This document shows positions 24,087 through 33,067 of a stretch of 64,000 nucleotides of DNA, piece by piece. Source of the stretch: Hymenobacter sp. YC55 (GTDB lineage Bacteria; Bacteroidota; Bacteroidia; Cytophagales; Hymenobacteraceae); the NCBI RefSeq assembly GCF_029433095.1, contig NZ_JARNTX010000004.1, forward strand, positions 487,966-551,965, given 5' to 3'. The notes under the pieces were generated by a model that saw only the letters and a program-made list of their open reading frames with translations, ran no database searches and was not told the DNA's origin. How positions within the stretch are numbered: the first letter of the stretch is position 1; every line of letters begins with the position of its first letter. The position numbers and the translations under genes were made by a program.

Positions 24087-27000
24087 ATGAAGCAAGCTAT
24101 TCTCAGATGGCTTTGCTTGGTGCTGTTAGGGGTGAGTGCCCCGGTCCTGGCCCAGCAAAATAAGCCGCAACCATCCAAAACGCAGCCAGCCACTCCGGCT
24201 GCCGCGGCCGCTTCGGCGGTGCCTAAATTTTCCGGTAAATTTTCAGCCGATCCTGCTCAATTTATACAGGACGTGCAGCTAATGATGGCCACCACCAAAA
24301 ACGCTGCGGCCATCGGTTCGGGAGTCCGGCTGCAACAGCTTTGGGCCAGCAATAAGCTAACTGCCACTCAGCAAGGTAAGATTGTGGCATTGTCGCAGCA
24401 AATGCTGGCTTTGGGTTACAAGCCCAAGCCACACTTCGAGACAATGTTTAATGGCTTGATTGCCGGAGCCACGGTGCAAAACATGTCCGATCAGCAGATG
24501 GACGGGCTGTTGGATGTGCTAACCAAAACGGTAGTTAATATTCCGGGGCCAGAAGCCGCCAAGTTCATTGCTTCCACTACGCAATTTCTGCAAACCAAGA
24601 TCCTGTACAGTTCCCGCTACAACAAGCTGCGAGTAGGTACGGGCTCTTTCTCGTTTGCCTACAACGAACAGGACATGCCAAGCATGGCGCCCGCACCAGC
24701 GCCCGTAGCAGCGCCGGCCCCCACGCCGGAGCCTGCACCTGCCAAACCTGGGGCCAAGCCAGCCGCCAAACCCAAAGCCGCTCCCAAGAAAAGGAGCAGC
24801 GACGGCTGGGACACCGCCGACCTGTGGAGCAGCGGTGGCAGCAGCGGCTGGGGCGACAGCAACGATGGTTGGAGCACGCCCGCCAAGAAGACGCCTACCC
24901 CTACTCCTAAAGCCGGCACTGCCGCCAAGCCTGCCGCCGCACCAGAACCAGTTTTTACGCCGGCTCCCTACTTCGATAACTACATGGCGCCGCCTACGCG
25001 CGGGCCGGTACTGGTGCTGAAAGATGCCGACTTGATTATCTCGGCTAATGGCGACTCCGTTACTATCCGCAAAACGAGCGGCGCTGTGGTGCCTCTTACC
25101 AATCAGTTTGTGGGTTACGGTGGGCAATACGTTTGGCAGGTGAACAACAATCCCGCTACTGCCGACCTCAACAGCTACGATTTCGACATTACCCACGCCG
25201 AGTTCAAGGCTGAGCCAGTTAGCCTAACCTATCCGGCCGTGCTAGAGACACCCATAAAAGGCGCGTTATCCTATAAAAGCATAAAGAAAAAGCCAGGCTC
25301 TACCGACACGGGTTATCCACGCTTTATCTCACTCACCAACGATGCCCGCGTCAAAAACATCGGCAACAATATTCGGTACTACGGAGGCTTCTCTCTATCG
25401 GGAGGGCGTGCGTTGTCGGCTTCACTCGATGGCTCGTTGTCGCGCATTTTCGTTGACTTAGATGGCAAACCTAAGTTCCGGGCATCCAGTCGGGCCTATG
25501 TGCTCGGCGACTCGGTTATTACGGCTGAGCGTGCGGCGGTAACCATCTTCGAAGACAAAGTAGACTCACTCACGCACCCTGGCGTGAAGCTTAAGTTTTC
25601 CAAGAAAAGCCAAGTGTTGCAGTTGGCTCGTGAAAACGGCCTCTACAAATCCACGCCCTACTTTGACTCTTACCACCAGATGGAAATCACGTCGGAGCTG
25701 CTGACGTGGCCGATTACCACGCCCAACATCGAATTTGCTATTCTCACCGCCAAAAACCAGGTGACGGCTAGCTTCGAAAGCAAGGAGTTTTATACCAACA
25801 CCCGCTACCAGCAAATCAAGGCCATCAATAAGCTGCACCCCCTGCAAATGATAGTGGGCTACAGCTTAGAGAACAACAATGTGCGGCGCTTCACGGTGCA
25901 AGAAGTGGCCACCTTCCGTAAGCTGCAGCCAGCCAACGTCCGCTCGGCAGTGGCGGGCCTAGCCCGCGACGGCTACGTCGATTGGAATCCGCAGACGCAG
26001 CAAATAACGCTGCGCCCGAAGGCGCTGCACTACGTCAATTCGTCGAGAGGCAAGAAAGACTACGACCACATTGCTATCAAGAGCTTGTCGCCGGCCGGCA
26101 AAAACGCCACGCTGAACCTCACTACCAACGACCTGCTGGTGCGGGGCGTGGACCGCTTCAACTTCTCCGATGATTCGGTGACGGTGTTCGTGAAGCCGGA
26201 TTCCAGCATCATTCACATTCAGAAAAACCGGGGCATCCTTTTCAATGGTACGGTAGTGGCCTCAGCCTTCGTATTCAAGGGTAAGGAGTTTAAGTTCGAC
26301 TACGACGGCTTCTTCATCGACCTTGCGAAGATTGACTCTATCATCGTTAAGGGCAGGAACTCGAAGGGTTCGGTGATGAAGGCGCGTAAGGAAACCGACT
26401 TCACCTTGACCAACAAGAAAAAAGAATCGGCCGGTAAGCTCTACATCAACCACCCCAACAACAAGTCGGGCCGCAAGAAGCTCGGGGCTTATCCGTCGTT
26501 CGACGCTAGCACCGGGGCATATGTGTTCTTCGACAAGCCTGAAGTGTTAGGCGGCGCATACGACACGACTGTTTACTTTGACATTCCGCCGTTCAAACTC
26601 GACTCGCTCAACAACAAAAACCGCTCGGCAGTAGGCTTTAAAGGAACATTCGTGTCGGGTGGGATCTTGCCTGACATCAAAACCAAGCTGACGTTGCAGG
26701 AAGACGGTTCGCTGGGCTTTAACTACGATCTGCCGAAGGAAGGCGTGCCCGTGTATGGTGGCAAGGCCCGGCTCTTCAACAAAGTGCGGATGAGCAACCA
26801 GGGTATCCAGGGCATAGGTGACATAAAATACCTAACCAGTACTCTGCAAAGTGACCAGTTCGTTTTCTACCGAGACTCGGTGGTGACGGTGGGTAAGTCG
26901 GGGGTAATACAGCCAGGGCCGCTCAACGGGGTGGAGTTTGCGAAAGTAAACCTGCCCCTTGGTTACCAAATGAAGTGGGCGGTGAAGTCGGATTCTATGT

Positions 27001-29459
27001 ACCTGACCAGCCAACCCAACGGTCAGCCCATGAAGATGTATGGCGACCAGTACGGCTTTAAAGGCACTGCCACGCTTACGCCGGGTGGCCTCTACGGCGA
27101 CGGCCGCATGGACGGGCCGCAGTCGTTTATTCGCTCGCCCAAGATTGTGTTTAAGCCTACCAGCTATACCGGCAATAAGTCAACGTTGAGCATCAAGTCG
27201 GCAGAAGTGAACAAGCCTGCTCTGACGGCGAACAACGTGGCGTTTGCCTTTGATGTAAAGGGCGCCAACGCTGTCTTCTCCCGCGAAGAAGGCGACAACA
27301 AGTCCAGCATCGACCTGCCGTATTCCGACTATAAGACCACACTTTCGGGTGGTAAGTGGGACTTCAAGAAAAAGAACGTGCAGCTGAAAGTGGCGCCTGG
27401 TGCCGACTCCACCCGCTCGTACTTCTATTCCACGAAGCCCGAGCAGAACGGCTTGAAATTCCGGGCTGCTACCGGCGAATACGACTTGTCGCGCTACCGC
27501 TTGGTGGCTGGTGGCGTACCCCGTATTGCATCTGCTGACGCCTGGATTGAGCCTGATTCCAGCAAAGTATACATCTTGGCTAACGCTCAGATGCGCGGTT
27601 TCAAGAATGCGAACATCGTGATGGACACCTTGACCAAGTTCCATCAGCTCTACAAAGGGGATGTGCAAGTGGTGTCGCGCAATGCTTTCACCGGCAATGC
27701 CCTCCATAGCTACAAAAATGCTGCTGCCGATTCGTTTGCCATCAAGTTCGCCAACTTCCAGGTTGACTCGACGGGTACCGGATTGTTGGCGGGCAAGGTG
27801 GCGAAAGGTGGCAAGAGCCTGCTCAAGAAGAGGCAAACTGATGAACCAGTGGCGCCGGCTACCTTGGCAGTAGCCAATATTCAGGCCGCCGACAAGTTTC
27901 ATCTGGCGCCTCGAATTGCCTATCGGGGCGGCATCAATATGAATTCCAAGAAGCGCGGCTTCACCTTCGATGGTCAGGCGCGGCTGGAGTTTAGCAATAA
28001 GCCCAGCTCGGCAGAGTGGTTTGCGGTGCAAGATACCATTGACCCCAAAGGGGTACGCATTAAACTGCTAGAGCCTAAAACGGAAGAAGGGCTGCCCATG
28101 CTGACTGGACTATTCATGTCGGATCAAAGCAGCAAAGTGTATCCGCTGTTCGTGGCTGGTAAGCCTACCGCCACCGATATGAACTTGTTCACCACGAATG
28201 GCTATCTCACCTTCGATCAGAAGAAACGGGTCTTCACAATTGCCAACCACGACCTCTCCGACCCCAATATCTACGAAGGCTCTGTGCTGACCTTCAACGA
28301 TTCCACGGCCGCTATGAAGTTCCGGGGTAAGTTCAATCTTATCAATTCCAACAAAGACTACGGCATCACGGCGTCGGGCGTCGGAACGGCCAAGCCGGAT
28401 AGCAACAAGTATGCACTGGATGCCTTCATGGCCTTCGACATCAACCTGCCCGAAAAAGCTGTGGAAGCCATGGGTATCGACATGGCCACCAACACCAAAG
28501 GCGCGCCGGAAGCGCTTAATGGCTCGCAGGAAGAACTGTACAAGCTCGGCGAGTTTGTAGGCAGCAAGGCAGTACAGAGCTACGCCGAGCGGCGCGGTAA
28601 GTACGAGCCTTTGCAGAAAATATCGCCTAAGTTCCTGCACACTGTGGTGCTTAACAAAGTAGATCTGCGCTGGAACGACAAGCTGAACGCCTGGTATTCG
28701 GTGGGTAAAATCGGGTTGGTGAGCGTGGGCAAGAAGGATATCAATGCCTTGATTGATGGCCACATCGAGATTCGCAAGGAAGCCGGGGCTGACTTGGTAG
28801 AGCTTTATTTAGAAGCTGAGCCTCAAACGTGGTACTACCTCAAGTACTCAGGATCGGCTTTGCTGGCGAAGGCGCAACACGGTTCGTTCGACGAAATCAT
28901 CGGTTACAAAGCCAAGGGCGACTACAACACGGCCACCCAATACGGCTTCTATCTGGGCGACGACCAAGAGGTGCAGCAGTTCCTGACGCACTTCCGCAAA
29001 GACTACCTGAAAGAAGACCCGAAAAAGAAAAAAGTCGTTGTTTCTTCCGCGCCACAGGAAGTAGGCGAAGTCGAAGAGGATACCAGCAAAAAGAAAAAGA
29101 AGAAAGGCAACGAGCCTACTTTCGATGCCGATGGTATGCCGATTGACGAAGCCCCGGTTGACGCCAAGAAAAAGAAAAACAAAAAAGAGGAGGCCGCTGC
29201 TGCTGATCCTTTCGGCAGTGGCGACGCGGCTCCGGCCGCTGACACCAGCAAAAAGAAGAAAAAAGAGGAAGCCGCTGCCACTGAGCCTGTTGCTGACAAA
29301 GCGGCTCCGGTAGAAGAAACCAGCAAGAAGAAAAAAGACAAAAAAGCGGATGCTGCCGAACCAGCCCCTGACCCAGATGCTGATGCTCCCGTAGACAAGG
29401 ACGCTGGCAAGAAAAAGAAAAAGAAGAAAGACGCCGACGACCCCTTCGGTGATTCGTAA
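24087..29459 (+). CDS. Giant secreted protein (1790 residues), function unknown
   Basis: Signal peptide at 1-22 (MKQAILRWLCLVLLGVSAPV, cleaved after LAQ). Residues about 50-190 are helical. A Pro/Ala-rich linker with Trp-Gly-Ser clusters (about 195-300) follows. From about 310 to 1640 the chain is strand-rich, with repeated patterns such as GGRALSASLDGSLSRIFVDL and GVPRIASADAWIEPDSSKVY that recall OstA/LptA- or AsmA-like repeats; this resemblance is by eye only. A segment at about 600-650 resembles a winged helix. The last 145 residues (from about 1645) alternate KKKK blocks with acidic and Ala-rich spacers. No catalytic motif is seen. Periplasmic or surface location is inferred. It is monocistronic, with a strong terminator. 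Confidence 0.85.
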   Translation: MKQAILRWLCLVLLGVSAPVLAQQNKPQPSKTQPATPAAAAASAVPKFSGKFSADPAQFIQDVQLMMATTKNAAAIGSGVRLQQLWASNKLTATQQGKIVALSQQMLALGYKPKPHFETMFNGLIAGATVQNMSDQQMDGLLDVLTKTVVNIPGPEAAKFIASTTQFLQTKILYSSRYNKLRVGTGSFSFAYNEQDMPSMAPAPAPVAAPAPTPEPAPAKPGAKPAAKPKAAPKKRSSDGWDTADLWSSGGSSGWGDSNDGWSTPAKKTPTPTPKAGTAAKPAAAPEPVFTPAPYFDNYMAPPTRGPVLVLKDADLIISANGDSVTIRKTSGAVVPLTNQFVGYGGQYVWQVNNNPATADLNSYDFDITHAEFKAEPVSLTYPAVLETPIKGALSYKSIKKKPGSTDTGYPRFISLTNDARVKNIGNNIRYYGGFSLSGGRALSASLDGSLSRIFVDLDGKPKFRASSRAYVLGDSVITAERAAVTIFEDKVDSLTHPGVKLKFSKKSQVLQLARENGLYKSTPYFDSYHQMEITSELLTWPITTPNIEFAILTAKNQVTASFESKEFYTNTRYQQIKAINKLHPLQMIVGYSLENNNVRRFTVQEVATFRKLQPANVRSAVAGLARDGYVDWNPQTQQITLRPKALHYVNSSRGKKDYDHIAIKSLSPAGKNATLNLTTNDLLVRGVDRFNFSDDSVTVFVKPDSSIIHIQKNRGILFNGTVVASAFVFKGKEFKFDYDGFFIDLAKIDSIIVKGRNSKGSVMKARKETDFTLTNKKKESAGKLYINHPNNKSGRKKLGAYPSFDASTGAYVFFDKPEVLGGAYDTTVYFDIPPFKLDSLNNKNRSAVGFKGTFVSGGILPDIKTKLTLQEDGSLGFNYDLPKEGVPVYGGKARLFNKVRMSNQGIQGIGDIKYLTSTLQSDQFVFYRDSVVTVGKSGVIQPGPLNGVEFAKVNLPLGYQMKWAVKSDSMYLTSQPNGQPMKMYGDQYGFKGTATLTPGGLYGDGRMDGPQSFIRSPKIVFKPTSYTGNKSTLSIKSAEVNKPALTANNVAFAFDVKGANAVFSREEGDNKSSIDLPYSDYKTTLSGGKWDFKKKNVQLKVAPGADSTRSYFYSTKPEQNGLKFRAATGEYDLSRYRLVAGGVPRIASADAWIEPDSSKVYILANAQMRGFKNANIVMDTLTKFHQLYKGDVQVVSRNAFTGNALHSYKNAAADSFAIKFANFQVDSTGTGLLAGKVAKGGKSLLKKRQTDEPVAPATLAVANIQAADKFHLAPRIAYRGGINMNSKKRGFTFDGQARLEFSNKPSSAEWFAVQDTIDPKGVRIKLLEPKTEEGLPMLTGLFMSDQSSKVYPLFVAGKPTATDMNLFTTNGYLTFDQKKRVFTIANHDLSDPNIYEGSVLTFNDSTAAMKFRGKFNLINSNKDYGITASGVGTAKPDSNKYALDAFMAFDINLPEKAVEAMGIDMATNTKGAPEALNGSQEELYKLGEFVGSKAVQSYAERRGKYEPLQKISPKFLHTVVLNKVDLRWNDKLNAWYSVGKIGLVSVGKKDINALIDGHIEIRKEAGADLVELYLEAEPQTWYYLKYSGSALLAKAQHGSFDEIIGYKAKGDYNTATQYGFYLGDDQEVQQFLTHFRKDYLKEDPKKKKVVVSSAPQEVGEVEEDTSKKKKKKGNEPTFDADGMPIDEAPVDAKKKKNKKEEAAAADPFGSGDAAPAADTSKKKKKEEAAATEPVADKAAPVEETSKKKKDKKADAAEPAPDPDADAPVDKDAGKKKKKKKDADDPFGDS

Positions 29460-29493
29460 GAAGTATACTAGCTCCGGCTACGGATGCCACCTT

Positions 29494-29525
29494 GAAAAGC
29501 CCCAACTACTAGTTGGGGCTTTTTG
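29494..29525 (+). terminator. Terminator after the giant gene
   Basis: AAAAGCCCCAACTA-CTAGTTGGGGCTTTTT, a perfect stem of at least 13 bp with a short loop and a T run, 35 nt after the stop codon. Confidence 0.88.
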
Positions 29526-29630
29526 TATGCTGGTTTTTCGCGAGTTTCGCGCAGCTCTGCCGTATTTTCTCCTGAATAGCAGCAGAGCGCCTAACCGAGC
29601 CCGTAGAACTACCAACCCCACCAACTGCAA

Positions 29631-30272
29631 ATGAACATTCCCATCATCCTCGGCCTCCTGTTTGGGGCTTATTTGCTCGGCTCAATCCCAACTGCTTTGT
29701 GGGTAGGTCAGCGTTTTTTCGGCCTCGATATTCGGGAACATGGCTCTGGCAACGCGGGTGCTACCAACACGTTTCGGGTGCTGGGCAAAAAGCCGGGTTC
29801 TTTTGTTATGGCCGTCGATGTGCTCAAAGGTTGGGCTGCTACTTCTTTGGCTACCGTTATGCTGCGGCAGGGGGCCATTCAGTCGGATCAACTGCTATAC
29901 TTCCAATTGGCGTGTGGTGTGCTGGCCATTGTGGGGCATATCTACCCAATCTTCGCAGGCTTTCGAGGGGGGAAGGGAGTAGCCACGGTACTCGGTATGA
30001 TGCTGGCTATTGCGCCGGCCACGGTTGGCGTCTGCATCCTAGTGTTTCTGGCGGTACTGGCAGTTTCGCAGTACGTGTCCTTGTCATCGATGACAGCGGG
30101 CGTCACGTTTGCCTTGTTGCAGCTGCTGCCTCCGTTCCGTCCTCAGAATCCGTTGCTGCTGTGGTTCGGGTTTATCCTGGCGGCGCTACTGATCTACACG
30201 CACCGAGCCAACATTGGCCGCCTCCGCGTCGGTACCGAAAGCCGGGTGCCGCTGCCTTGGAAACGGAAGTAG
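29631..30272 (+). CDS. plsY: Acyl-phosphate glycerol-3-phosphate acyltransferase
   Basis: 213 residues with about five membrane helices. It makes lysophosphatidic acid from acyl-phosphate and glycerol 3-phosphate, the first committed step of phospholipid synthesis, in the inner membrane. Three PlsY motifs are present: GSIPTALWVG, GSGNAGATNTFRVLG (phosphate binding) and FAGFRGGKGVAT. The ATG at 29631 starts directly at the first helix (MNIPIILGLLFGAYLLG). It is followed 15 nt later by the DUF2199 gene, probably on the same transcript. Confidence 0.95.
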   Translation: MNIPIILGLLFGAYLLGSIPTALWVGQRFFGLDIREHGSGNAGATNTFRVLGKKPGSFVMAVDVLKGWAATSLATVMLRQGAIQSDQLLYFQLACGVLAIVGHIYPIFAGFRGGKGVATVLGMMLAIAPATVGVCILVFLAVLAVSQYVSLSSMTAGVTFALLQLLPPFRPQNPLLLWFGFILAALLIYTHRANIGRLRVGTESRVPLPWKRK

Positions 30273-30287
30273 CGCTTTATCTGAGAA

Positions 30288-30788
30288 ATGACTAGCTTCT
30301 TTTGTGCCTGCTGCGGGGAAACGCATGATTCTTTACCTGATATAGGCTTCGCTAAACCAGAGCCCTACTTTGATATCCCTGAGGCAGAGCGAGAGGCCAG
30401 GGTTCAACTCACTTCGGACACCTGTATTATTGATGAAGAACATTACTTCATCCGGGGTGTACTGGAAATACCCGTGCATCAACATGAACAAAGCTTTGGG
30501 CTCGGTGTGTGGATAAGTCAGAAGAAAGAACACTTTTACACCTATTTAGAAAACCCCGACACCGCTGAAATAGGGCCTTACTTTGGCTGGTTATGTTCCC
30601 GTGTTCCAGCTTTCGGTGACACGTACTTGCTGAAAACAAAGGCGCATTTTCAAGGCAGTACTATGCGCCCGTCGATAGAGCTTGAACCCACAGATGAACC
30701 CTTCGCAATAGCGCAACGTGAGGGCATTAGCCTAGAAAGAGCGTGGGATATTGTCCATGAATACCTTCCTCCAATTACTAAGAGTTAG
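30288..30788 (+). CDS. DUF2199 domain-containing protein
   Basis: 166 residues. It opens with a CACCGETHDSLPDIGFAKP motif (a Cys-x2-Cys pair that may bind zinc), then DTCIIDEEHYFIRGVLEIPV and FGLGVWIS, features of DUF2199. No signal peptide or membrane segment, so it is cytosolic. The function of the family is unknown; members are scattered as single genes. It follows plsY by 15 nt in the same direction and ends about 86 nt before the dipeptidase gene. Confidence 0.85.
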   Translation: MTSFFCACCGETHDSLPDIGFAKPEPYFDIPEAEREARVQLTSDTCIIDEEHYFIRGVLEIPVHQHEQSFGLGVWISQKKEHFYTYLENPDTAEIGPYFGWLCSRVPAFGDTYLLKTKAHFQGSTMRPSIELEPTDEPFAIAQREGISLERAWDIVHEYLPPITKS

Positions 30789-30874
30789 TAGCCGTTTACC
30801 ACTACAAACCAGTAAGAGCCTACCGTTTCGTTGGCTACTTTTACCCCGCATTCCCAACTAATCCAATTGCCCGC

Positions 30875-32242
30875 ATGGCTTCTTACCTAGCAAGCAACCA
30901 AGAACGTTTCCTGACCGAGCTAATTGACTGGCTCCGTATTCCCTCCGTTTCTGCCGATCCTAAGTTTCAGGCCGATGTGCGCAAAGCCGCTGATTATTTG
31001 GCTGACCGCCTGCGGGAAGTGGGCCTAGAAAACGTGGAGCTGTGCGAAACTGCCGGCAACCCCATCGTGTACGCCGAAAAAATCATCGACCCTAGTCTGC
31101 CTACCATACTCGTATATGGCCACTACGACGTGCAGCCCGCCGACCCCTACGAGCTGTGGGATTCGCCGCCGTTCGAGCCTGTTATTAAGGATGGCAACAT
31201 CTACGCCCGTGGCGCTTGCGACGACAAAGGGCAGGTATACATGCACGTCAAGGCGTTCGAAGTGATGATGCAGGAAGACGGTGGTGTGCCCTGCAACGTG
31301 AAGGTGATGTTTGAAGGCGAAGAAGAAGTTGGGTCCAATAACCTCGGCATCTTCGTGAAAGCCAACAAAGAGAAGCTAGCCGCTGATGTTATCCTGATTT
31401 CGGACACCGGCATCCTGGCCAACGACACGCCGAGCATCGAAGTAGGGTTGCGTGGCTTGAGCTACCACGAAGTGGAAGTAACCGGCCCCAACCGCGACCT
31501 GCACTCCGGCCTCTACGGCGGGGCGGTGCCCAATCCCATCAACGTGCTCTGCAAGATGATTGCCAGCCTGCACGACGAGAACAACCACATCACCATCCCC
31601 GGCTTCTACGACAACGTAGCCGAACTCAGTTCCGAGGAGCGTGCTGAAATGGCCAAAGCCCCGCACTCCGACGAAGAGTTCAAGCAAAGTATTGGCTTGA
31701 AGGATATCTACGGCGAGAAAGGGTATACCACCATGGAGCGCACCAGCATCCGGCCTACGCTCGATGTGAACGGTATTTGGGGTGGTTACACCGGTGAGGG
31801 AGCCAAAACCGTTATTGCATCGAAGGCCTACGCTAAGATTTCGATGCGCTTGGTGCCCCATCAAACCTCCGACGAAATCACGGCCCTATTTCAGCAGCAT
31901 TTCGAAAGCATAGCTCCAAGTGGCGTAACAGTAGTGGTAAAACCGCACCACGGCGGTGAACCCGTAGTGACGCCAACCGACTCTATAGCCTACCAAGCGG
32001 CCGCCGATGCCATGGAAACCACCTTCGGCAAGCGCCCCATCCCGACGCGTGGCGGCGGTTCTATTCCTATCGTGGCCATGTTCAAAACCGAGCTAGGCCT
32101 CGACACGGTGCTACTCGGTTTCGGGCTCGATTCCGATGCAATTCACTCTCCAAACGAGCACTACGGCGTATTCAACTTCCTAAAAGGCATCGAGACTATT
32201 CCGCATTTCTACCACAACTACGCGGCAGCTATGAAGAAGTAA
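30875..32242 (+). CDS. M20 family dipeptidase
   Basis: 455 residues. A cytosolic di-zinc peptidase related to carnosinase/CNDP and PepV. Metal ligands and the catalytic pair are all visible: His and Asp in VYGHYDVQPADPYELWDS, the bridging Asp in GACDDKGQ, Glu-Glu in FEGEEEVGSNN, Asp in LISDTGI, and the final His in SDAIHSPNEHYG. Between them lies the lid domain with DLHSGLYGGAVPNP. The length is normal. It probably hydrolyses dipeptides with broad specificity. A 33-bp perfect palindrome follows directly after the stop. Confidence 0.93.
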   Translation: MASYLASNQERFLTELIDWLRIPSVSADPKFQADVRKAADYLADRLREVGLENVELCETAGNPIVYAEKIIDPSLPTILVYGHYDVQPADPYELWDSPPFEPVIKDGNIYARGACDDKGQVYMHVKAFEVMMQEDGGVPCNVKVMFEGEEEVGSNNLGIFVKANKEKLAADVILISDTGILANDTPSIEVGLRGLSYHEVEVTGPNRDLHSGLYGGAVPNPINVLCKMIASLHDENNHITIPGFYDNVAELSSEERAEMAKAPHSDEEFKQSIGLKDIYGEKGYTTMERTSIRPTLDVNGIWGGYTGEGAKTVIASKAYAKISMRLVPHQTSDEITALFQQHFESIAPSGVTVVVKPHHGGEPVVTPTDSIAYQAAADAMETTFGKRPIPTRGGGSIPIVAMFKTELGLDTVLLGFGLDSDAIHSPNEHYGVFNFLKGIETIPHFYHNYAAAMKK

Positions 32243-32244
32243 AG

Positions 32245-32314
32245 CTGCCGCCTTCAATACAAAAGACCAGTCTATATCTAAATATAGACTGGTCTTTTGT
32301 ATTGAAGGCGGCAG
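32245..32314. terminator. 33-bp perfect palindrome, bidirectional terminator
   Basis: Positions 32245-32277 are exactly complementary to 32282-32314, with only CTAA between them. It lies between the stop codons of the convergent dipeptidase and barrel genes (starting 2 nt after the first). The internal AAAAGACCAG/CTGGTCTTTT part would be followed by U-rich sequence in either direction. Confidence 0.8.
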
Positions 32315-32343
32315 GTCTTTAACGCATTAAACAGACACTTACG

Positions 32344-32931
32344 CTAGTAGAACGAGTACGTCAGGTAAAGCTGGAAGGCACTGTTGCGAATATTGTCTTG
32401 TACTGTCACGCTGCCAGTAGTAACTGCTTTCGGAATGTTGGTGAATCCACCATTGTAACGCAGCCCAATGCCTAAGCCGCTTTTCCGTTGGTAGCCTAAC
32501 CCAAATAAATAGCCGAAGTCAACGGTATTTAAAAGAGACTTTACATCCGTACTTGTGTTGCCAGTTTTATTTTGAGCCGCTAGCAGGAACCCAACTTGCG
32601 GGCCTGCTTCAAAGAACAGTCCATCGGCATTGACGTGAAAGGCTAAGGGAACGTCCAAATAGCTTAGTCGGGTCGTCAGATCGGAGGAGGATGATTTCGC
32701 GCCTTTCTGTGAATAGATTATTTCCGGCTGAAATGCGAAAAGATCTGTTAATCCGATGTTGGCGAAACCACCGCCATGAAAACCGACAAGGCTTTTATCG
32801 TTTGTGGCCTGTTTACCTGCGTACGACGAGAGGGTTCCACCCACCTTTAAGCCAAGTGAAACGTCGCTTTGTGCTTGTACCGCACTAACTGAGCCGACCA
32901 ACAATGAAAGGGAGAAAAGCAGTTTCTTCAT
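32344..32931 (-). CDS. Outer-membrane beta-barrel protein, first of four tandem paralogues
   Basis: 195 residues. Signal peptide MKKLLFSLSLLVGSVSAVQA, then a PorT/porin-family barrel: SLGLKVGGTLSSYAG, FQPEIIYSQKGAKS, LSYLDVPLAFHVNADGLFFEAGPQVGFLL and a closing FQLYLTYSFY with terminal aromatic residue. The spacing of IYSQKG, YLDVPL and GPQ...L is shared by all four genes of this cluster. Probably an 8-stranded barrel of the outer membrane; no function is assignable. The ATG at 32931 is used because the signal peptide begins there. Confidence 0.85.
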   Translation of the reverse strand: MKKLLFSLSLLVGSVSAVQAQSDVSLGLKVGGTLSSYAGKQATNDKSLVGFHGGGFANIGLTDLFAFQPEIIYSQKGAKSSSSDLTTRLSYLDVPLAFHVNADGLFFEAGPQVGFLLAAQNKTGNTSTDVKSLLNTVDFGYLFGLGYQRKSGLGIGLRYNGGFTNIPKAVTTGSVTVQDNIRNSAFQLYLTYSFY

Positions 32932-33009
32932 AAGATGTGCCAAGGAAAAGCAGTGCAACAAACGCACGAAGCTATAACGAAAACCCGTGATGCTTCCTTA
33001 TAAGTAAGG

Positions 33010-33044
33010 AAAGAGCCCCTTTCCATGATTGAAAAGAGGCTCTT
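33010..33044 (-). terminator. Terminator after the second barrel gene
   Basis: AAGAGCCCCTTTCC pairs with GAAAAGAGGCTCTT apart from one unpaired base, around CATGATT; it lies 24 nt downstream of the stop of the second paralogue. Confidence 0.7.
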
Positions 33045-33067
33045 TGGTAGCAAGTTAGACGAGTTTG

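Noticed and set aside
24519..25196. 225-codon minus-strand frame opposite the giant gene
   Set aside because: Its Arg/Gly-rich composition mirrors the Pro/Ala linker on the other strand; no family match.
28110..28763. 217-codon minus-strand frame opposite the giant gene
   Set aside because: Shadow frame; no conserved motif, and the plus-strand frame is continuous from 24087 to 29459.
29003..29410. Ser/Phe-rich minus-strand frame opposite the lysine-rich tail
   Set aside because: It is the complement of the AAG/AAA and GCT codons of the tail and has no independent support.
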